Source of the DNA: Nocardia huaxiensis
Lineage (GTDB): Bacteria; Actinomycetota; Actinomycetes; Mycobacteriales; Mycobacteriaceae
Direction of reading: 5' to 3'
Length of the DNA stretch: 64,000 bases
Assembly (NCBI RefSeq): GCF_013744875.1
Contig: NZ_CP059399.1
Coordinates: forward strand, 1,302,001 to 1,366,000
This document shows, piece by piece, positions 22,201 to 31,200 of this stretch. Position 1 is the stretch's first letter. Each line of letters opens with the position of its first letter. The position numbers and the translations under genes are program-made. The notes under the pieces are model-generated. The model saw only the letters and a list, made by a program, of their open reading frames with translations. It had not been told where the DNA came from and did no database searches.

Positions 22201-25200
22201 TCGACGACGGTTCCCGTGCGCCGCGTTCCGATTCGCCCGCGCAGCCAGAGGGTTCCGGCCCGCTGACTCCGGCGCACCAAGCTCGACTGGAGTCGGCGGA
22301 GCGGCTGCGGCGGCAACTGGCCGACACCGTGCACGACGCGGTGCGTGTGTTCGGCCTCGACCCGGCGGGCTTGCGGACGCCTGAACTGGCGGAGGCCCTG
22401 CGCACCGAATATGACCGTCGCACAGCGGAATTCGGCGCGAATGCACGGCTCGAAGCCGAGGTCGGCGCGCTGATCGGTGATCTGGCCCTGCTCGACGCCG
22501 CGGAAACCGCTGAAAACCGGCTGCGCGCAGGCGATGTGAGCGAATCGTTCCTCGACAACACCCACCGCTGGCAGCAGTTGGGCCGCACGCACGACTTCAC
22601 GCCGTCGGATCCCGCACTCGCGCGCACGCTCGCCACCTTCGGCGATCAGGTGGCGGCCTACGATCGGGTTGTCGCCCACGCCCGGCGGCTGGGCATCGAC
22701 GATGTGGACGGCCGCAGCGTCCGCGAGCTGGCCGCAGCCGTCCGCGATCGGACCGCACCCGATCCCGGCCGGTCCGGCCGTGAACGGCGTCGGAACATCC
22801 GGGCACGCAATGAAATGCATCGGCTGACAAGTCGATTCGAGGCGGCAGGCGGTGACCCGAACCGCACCGGCCTGCGCGCGGACGCGGAAGCCACCGCCAT
22901 TCGCGCCGTGCTCGCCGAGGCGGGCGGTCAGCGGCTGGCCGACAATATGGTGCGTTTCCCCGCCGATTCGCAAGGCCGCTCACGGATCCTGGTCGTGGAT
23001 TCGGCGGGCCACCCCGACCTGGTCGTGCACCCGGAAGTGCGGCGGCGAGTGGTCGCCATGCAAGACGAAATCGGCTACCAGCGGGTCGATTTCGACGATC
23101 GCGGCCGCATCCGCCTCCTCGATATGACGGTCGTCCGCAGCAGCGACTACACCCCCGCCGGCGACCCCGACCGTTCGCTGTGGCGGCGCATTTCCGAACG
23201 CTTCACCGTCCCGACCTCCGATCTGCCGTGGCCGCCGTCGACCACCATGACCGACGAATGGGGGCAGCGCAGCCACGCCGACATCGTCCGGGTGCTGGAG
23301 CAGCGGCACGGCATCCGGGTCCTGCGCTTCAATGCCGAAGGCGTCGACCCCGACGCCGTGCGCCAGGCCGCCAAGGCTCTCGACGACCTGCTGACCCGGT
23401 TCCCCCGCGTCAACCTGCAGGTCGTCGACATCAATGCGCTACAGCCGCAACGCAAGGGCGGCCGCAAGCCCGCCGCCTGGCTGGCCGACCGCAGCTCGAT
23501 CTTCGTGCGCCGCCCCGGCACCGCCGGCATCGGCACCACCATGGAACTGGATGTCGGCTACTACTCCCGCCGCGAGACGGGCCTCCCACCCAGCGAGCAC
23601 GCCCGCGCCGACACCTTCCACCCTCCGACTCACTACCCGGACGGCTACCGCACCGTCGTCCACGAATTCGGCCACGCCCTCGCCTCCACGGGCAACCACC
23701 GCGCCCTGAGCCGGGCCCTCGACGCCCTGCTGGCCCACTACGCCGCCACCCGCCCCGAGGTCGGCAGGGCCGAATTCGACGTCTGGCTGCGCCAACTCAG
23801 CGGCTACAGCTTCCACGAAGACGGCCGCTTCAACCCCACCGAAGCCGTAGCCGAGGCCTTCACCGACGTCGAAGCCAATGGCGTCAACGCCACCGAACCG
23901 GCCCGAGTCCTCTACGTCCTCCTGCTCACCGAAGCCAGCATAACCCCCGACCCGGCCATCCTCGCCAGCCTTGAAACCACCACGGTCCACCCCGAATCCA
24001 CACCGCGAACCCCGCCTCCGGCCCAGCCCGAAACCCGCGGCCCGGAAGTCCCCGTCACCACCTCCGACGGCAGCGAACCCGGGCCCGGTGCTGAACACCC
24101 CCCTGAGGGCGAGACCCCAGACCCGCCCCGGTCCGCCCCGGAACAGCCGAAATCCCCACCGGCGAACGATGGTTCGACGGCTCGGCCGCAACCCGAACCC
24201 GAGAACGTGCAGCCGACACAGCCGGAGACGGACGAAACCGGCTCGCAGACACCGCCCCTCGCATCCGGTGGTCGAGGTGCGGGAGCTCCGCCGCGTCCAC
24301 CGGCGGACGGTGGCGTCGACGACCCCACCCCGTCCGGCGACAACCCGCCGAGCCGCATCGACAGCCCCCAACGCCGCCACGAACGCCTGGCCCAGGCGGT
24401 CTGGCATGCCCGAATGATGGCTGAACACGCAGCCGGCGCCCGTCGCATGGCCGACCTGTACGCGGGCACCGACACGCCCCACGCCGACTGGACCCGCCTG
24501 CGCGCCGAACGAGCCGAACTCCTCGCCCGCCTGGCCGCCGACCACGTCATCCGCCTGCAAGAGCAGGCAGACCTCGCGGATTCCGACCACACCACACCCG
24601 ATGCAGGCAGTTCGGATGAGGGTGACGCTGGTGCAGCGCTGCCGGTGGCTCCCGGCGGGGACGATTCGGGCGGCGGCCGCGGCGGTGTAACGCCTCCGGT
24701 GGCGCCGGGTGCGGACGATCCAGACGGGGGAGATGGCCAAGCGACGCAGCCGCTTTCGGGTGATGGGGTACCGCAGACCAGCGGGGAGGTGGAGCCGGTC
24801 GGCCGCCCGGGGCAGTTGGAGTCGACCGATCCGGAGACCGGTGTTGTTGCGCGGCAGCAGGATTCGGTTGCGGTGCCGGTGCGGGATGTGGCTGATCCGG
24901 TGCGGGAGGTGCTGCGGTTCTTCGACGAGGTGGCACAGGCGCAGCGGGCGGCGGCCGAGGGCGGGGAGTTCCAGCCGACTGTGCTGACCGAGTCGCAGCG
25001 GGCTTACCTGCGGGCGCTGGAGGCCGCGCTCGGGTTGGACGGGGTGCTGGCGGACCATCCGGATGCGGTGCGGGCGCTGCGGGAGCTGGCCGAGATCGCT
25101 CGGGTGCGAGGGTTTTCCGGGGCTCCCGAGTCGGGGGTGGAGCCCGGGGCCATGCGGTATCCGGAGGACTTCGCGGCGCTCGATATCGATGAAGTCCACG

Positions 25201-28200
25201 GGGATGAGGAGTACTGGCGGTTCCAGGATGATCCGCGGCGGGTGGCCGAGGCCGAGGCCGAGGTGAATCGGCTGGACGTGCCCGGTCCCGCCGCCATGCG
25301 GGCGGGGGATGATCAGGCGCGGCTGACCGGACCCGAGCAGGTACGGGATGCGCTGGCGCGGCGACTGCGGGTCGACGCGGCGGATCTCACGCCGGAGCGG
25401 ATGGGCCGGACCATGGCCGAGCTGCGGTATCGGAATCTGTTGCGGGCCGGGGCGGTTGAGGCGCTGGCCGATGCGGTGGCGCGGCACCGGGCCGCCACCG
25501 ATGATGTGCAGCGCGCGCAGATCGGTGCGACGCGCGATCAGTGGGCTCGGGCGCTGGGCATTCCGGAGGCCGTGGTGGAACCCGGGCGTGCGCCCGCCGC
25601 CCTCGCGGCCTTGCGGGGCGGAATCCTCGCTCGCGCAAGGGAAATCGCGGATCTCGCCGATGCCGTGCAGGCCGCGCGGCAGGCGGAGGCGGCCGAGCCC
25701 GGCGGCACGCGGCGGTTGACTGTCGAGGTCGACGGGCAGCGGTTGCCGGTGCGGCTGGTGGCCGATGCGGACGGCACGTGGCGGGTTGAGAACACCGACC
25801 GGCTGCGGGCCCCGGAGCCCGCGGAATCGACTGAGCGCCTTCCGGTTCCACAGGAGGACGACGCCCCCGAGTCGAAGCTGCGCAAGTTCTGGAAGTGGTT
25901 CAAGGACGCCTGGCAGCACCACGACGACGTACCCAAATACCCGTCCGGCTCCGGGATCGACGGCCAGGGGCAGACCCTGCTGATCGAGTACTACGGCGAC
26001 GTCGACCTGGGCGGCACGTTCAATCCCGCGCGCATTCTCAAAGAGATCGCCACCATGTGGAAGAAGCGCGGTCAGATCCGCGACTTCCTCCGCGGCTACC
26101 GCGCCGGCTACAACGACGACTTCCAGCCCCCGCGCGACCGCGATGGACGCGACTACGAATACTGGCTCCTGGAAGCCGACCCCGAACTGGTCCGCCAGCG
26201 CGGCGAGATCCCCGAACACCTGCTGCTGCACTGGGCCGAACTCGACGAAGCCCGCGCCAAGGCCAGAGAACAGGCCGAACTGGAGGCCGGAACCACCCCC
26301 GATCCCGCGCAACGCCCCGGCCTGGAATCGGATGTCGAAGCGCCCGTGCCGGATTCGGAGCTCTCCGATCCCCAGGGTCCGGCCGCCGACGCGATCAACG
26401 ACCTGGCGGACCGACTACGCGATGCCCTTTCCGAGCGCAACCGGCTCGGCGACGACCTGTACTGGGCCGCAAACGAACTCGGCCGACCCCTCGCGGATCT
26501 CACCCCCGGCGAACTGCATCGCGCACACCGGGAACTGCAATACCGCAACCTGCGCCGCGCGGGCGCCATCGAGGGCCTGGCCGATGTCGCCCAGCGCTAC
26601 CTCGACGAGAACGCCTACATCCCATTCCTGCGCGAGCTCAACCACTTCGAGCAGAATCCGCTCGCGCGCTTTCTCGGCGACGTGGCCCGCAGTGAAGGCC
26701 ACTCCACCGCCATGCTGGACTGGGAGGGCGTCAACAATGGCGGCGAACCCGGCCGCGACTGGGGCGATCTCACCTACTCCGACCAGCCGGGCCAGGACGA
26801 CGGCACCCGCGAATGGTTCATCAACGCCCTGCGCCGCGAGGAACTGCGCACCGAACGCGGCCACTGGGCGCACATGCTCGGCGTGGCCCGCGCCGACCTG
26901 AGCCCGCACACCGCCCTCGGCGAGGCGCTCGCCGAACTCCGCGCGGACAATACCGAGCGCGCCGCCGACATCGCCGAATTCGACGCCGCCGCAATCCGAT
27001 ACAGCGAACTCGACGCACTCGTCGACCAGCTCTCCCGGCAGCTGGCGGAACTGGCCATCCCCGAACACATCGCCGCGCAGGGCGGGGTCATGCTGGAACC
27101 GGGCGTGGCCCTGTTCGACGGCGACCCGATGCGCCTGGCCATCGTCGCCGCCGATCTCACCCACGAATCGCGCCTCGCCGACCTCCTCGCTCAGCCGAAC
27201 GGCATCGCCGAATCTCTCGACGACGGCAGCCTGACCCTCGAATTCCGCGTCGTGTGGGCGGATGCGCAGGGCGCCATCCACGCCGGCCGCATCGCCGTCC
27301 CCGAAGTCCGCCACATCACCACGGAGGTCGATGGCCGCCCGGTCTCCCTCACCCTCCTGCGCGACGGCGACGGACCCTGGCGAGTCGCCCCGAACTCTGC
27401 CACCGACCCCAATGACACTGACCGGCAGAGTGATCCGAATACGGCAGTGCAGCCGTCGCCGCGCTCTCCGCAGGAAACCGCTACGGCCCGAGTGGATCTG
27501 GCAGAGCAGCTCGAAATCCCGCTCGCCGACCTGGATCCGGTGCGCCTGCACGCCACCATCGACGACCTGAATCATGCCAATCAGCGCCGCGCGGCCCGCC
27601 TGGAAGCCCTGGCGGACTATGCCCGCGCGCTGCACGCGATCGACGACTATCACCGCCGGTCGCCGGAGGAGCGGGCCTTCGATCCCCGCGTCCCGGACGA
27701 TGATCCGCCGATCCACGACGACACCGCACCGGCCTTCCTGCGCGAAATCATCACCGACCCGGCCGCTTTCGGCGAGCGCCTGCGTGGTCCGGGCCCCGAG
27801 CCCCGCCCCGGCGATCCGGACGACCGCCCCGAGCCGGATGCCGACTGGGCCGCCCTGCTCGGCGTCAACCTGCGCAACCCCACACCCGAACAGCTGGCCG
27901 ACGCCTACGAGAAATTCCGCGACGGCAAGATCGACGAATACGAGGCGCTCACCCCCGAGGAACTGACCCGCGTCCACGCCGAACTGCGCGACGAGATCCG
28001 CGCTCGGGCCGCCGCCATCGCCGAGCTGGAATCCGTTGCGCGCCAGTACAACCGCCTGGCCGTCGACGCGGCCGCCACGCATGCGCGAGCCGAGGTGCGC
28101 CGCCTGCTGGTGGCCCAGGAAGACCTGCTGCGCGCCCGCGACGAAGCCCAGGCCGCGGTCCGGGAAGCGGTCACCGGCCTCCCCGTCGCCGACGCCGAGG

Positions 28201-31200
28201 TCGCCCCAGCCCGCATCGACCAGGCCCTGGATCGCCTGCGCGCCCTGGTCGCCCCCGACGCCGAAACCCCCACCCGCCTGGCCGCCCTGGCCGCCGCCGC
28301 GACCCGCCTCAACGAGGCTGATGCCGCTGTCCGCCAGGGCTTCTCGGACCTGGCCGCCGCCATGGAACGAGCCGCCCTGCTCGGCCAGGGCGCACGCCCG
28401 ATCGCCGAGAACTTCGGCGTCATCGGCGACCGCCCCCCGGTGATCGTCGTGGTCGGCTGGGGCGTCTTCCCCGACCTCGCCGGCCTCACCGCCGCCGAAG
28501 CCCGCCACCCCATCCTGCGGGACCTGCGCGCGCACCCCGGCGTCACCGTCCGCCGCGTCCTGCTCGACCTGGACGAGCACGGCCGCATGCGCATGCGCGT
28601 CGAAGGCGAGGACCCCCCACCCGACGATCTCCCCACCGACCCGGACACCCCACAACCCCCGGCGACTCCAGCCCCGGATTCCGGCCCCACCCGGCCCGCG
28701 GGCCCACGCCCGGTCGCCCCCGTGGCCGAGCCTCGCCCGGATGCTTCGGAATCGGCGCAACCACAACCGATCACGTCTGCTCACGGCCCGCGAGAGCCCG
28801 TTCAATCCGGCTCCGCCGATGCCGACGCAACCGACTCCGTGGACGGCCTTCCAGCGGCTGGTCGGTCGGAAACCGATGCGGGGCGGTCTGGTCCGGGTGA
28901 GGTCGCGGCAGTCGATCCGGCGCGCGCCGCGCTGATTCGGCAGCATGCCGCGGCCATAGCCCAGCGGGAAGCGCTGGCGGGCATGGTGCGGGAGCTGGCG
29001 CGGCGGCTGCGGCTGCGGGTGGACGATGCGGCACTGTCGCCCGAACGAGTGCTGGGGACCTTGGCGGAGGTGCCGACCACACCGCTCGACAGTGCGCATT
29101 CGGCACTGCGCGGCGACCTGCAGGATCTCGCCCAGCAGCTCGTGCGGGCCGCGCGGGAGGCGGGGGAGCTGGCCGAGGAGCTCGGTCTGGTCGCGCAGTA
29201 CGACGAACTGCTGCAGCAGCATCGCGACACCGTGCGCGAACGAGAGTTCGTGGCGGCCAAGGCGAATGATCGCGCTCGCCGGCTGGGTCTCGTCGGCGCG
29301 TCCGACGAGTGGGTGCGCATGGACCCCGATGCGCGCGAGCGGGCGATCACCGCGGCCTTCGAGGCGGCCGGATCCGACATCGTGCATCGGCCGGGCGGAC
29401 TGGACGAAGCGTCCCGCGATACCCGGGTGCCGGTGAGTGATTGGGAGCGGGCGCAGCGAGAGGCGGTGCTGCGCAAGCTCATCGAAGCCACCGAGCGCCA
29501 CGGCGATCTCGACGGCGAGGTGCGCGAACTCGAACGGCGGATGCGTGAGCTGGCCGACGCCGGGGTGGTGCGCTTCCGCGCCCCGCTCGACGACGTCGCG
29601 GGCGAACTCGACCGGTTGGCCAGGCAGCGCGGCGAATTGCTCCAGGAGATCAAGCCGCGACGGCGCACCCGCGATGAACTCGCGATCCGGCTGGGCGTGG
29701 TCGACGACGGCCGGCCGAACGAGCACGCTCTCGGCCGCCACCTGGATGCCACCCTGGCCCGCCTGCGCGCCCAGCTCGACGCCGATTTCTGGGCGGGACG
29801 CGCCGACGTCGCCGAAGTGCGCACGCGCACCAGGGAAATCGATGAGCTGGCCGAGGCCGCCGCCGATGTGAACCGGGCCCACCTGCGCATCGGGCAGCTC
29901 CAGGACGAGATGGCGCGCGTGGCCGGGGTCTGGCGCGGCCAGATCCGCGATGAGGGCGGCTTCATGGTGACCCCGCGCGTCGGTGTGCTGCCGGGTGATC
30001 CGAGCCGGATCGTCGTCTTCGGCTCCCGCTCGGACGCCGACGCTCCCCGCACCGTCTACGAGGACGCCCTCGCCGACGCCCTGCGCAACAGCCCGATCGC
30101 CGCGCAGCTGCTGGTGCGCGAGGGCGCCACCATCGAGTTCCGCCGGGTGCTCGCGGATCGGGAAGGCAACTGGCGCAGCGAGCCGCTGCCACCACCCGCC
30201 GTGCGGCGACTGGTGTCCGAGCCGTTCAACGCCGTCCGTCTGAACGTCACCATGTGGCAGGACGCGGACGGTGAATGGCATCCGGTGGACGCCACCCGCC
30301 CGTCATGGCATGTGAACCGGCCCGATGCCGGCGGCGACCGCAACTACGGCAAGTTCAAGACCAAGCCCCTGCCGGACGGGGTGAGCAGCTGGGGCATGGA
30401 GGATGTCGTCGACGACGGTCTCGTTGTCTTCCAGGACATTCCGCCCGGCCAGATGCCGAAATCGGCGCTGCCCGTGGTGCGTCCGCCCGGCTCGGACGAG
30501 GCGTACGGCCTGCACCACCTGCCGCCCGGGGTCGAATTGTTCGAACAGCACTGGGGCGCGGACAGTTACAACATCGTGCGTCTGATCCTGATGGCCGTGC
30601 AGGCGCCGAGCCTTCCGATGGTGGTGCGCTGGATCCAGCGGCACCCCGAGATCGGCGAATGGGTCAGGGCGCGCCCCTGGCTGGCCGATGTCCCGTACTT
30701 CGGTTTGGCCTTCATGGATTACAAGTGGTTCGCACGCCCGGAAACCAATGTGCAGCCCATGCACCGCCCCTGGGACCCCGACGAGCACGGCGATCGATCC
30801 GGTGACACCGAGATCCCCGAATCCCTGCGCGCTCAATGGGAAGCGGAACGTGAAGCCTGGCAGCGCGTGCAAGCCTGGGCCGACACCCAGTACGAGCGCT
30901 TCCTCTCCGACGACACCGATATCGCGCAGATCACCAGAGAGCTGGCCCGCTACCGCCGCGACCAGTACGCCGACACCGCCCGCGACCTCGTCGACCTGGT
31001 TCGCGAACGTCTCATCACCGGCGACCCCGGCCTCGACCGCACCGGCGATATCGCGGCCCACCAGGAGCAACTCCAATCCCGAATCGACCACCTGGCCAAG
31101 GAGATCGCGGACAAGTTCCCCGCCGGCCACCGCCCCGAGATAGCCGAGGCACTCACCCAGATCCGTGAACTTCTGCTGGCCGGAGCCGACCCCGACCTCA

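Noticed and set aside
26415..30281. A 1,288-codon minus-strand frame opposite the giant gene
   Set aside because: Composition (Arg/Gly/His-rich, no domain) is that of the antisense of GC-rich codons; the plus strand has clear modules there. The same holds for the 957-codon frame at 23439-26312.
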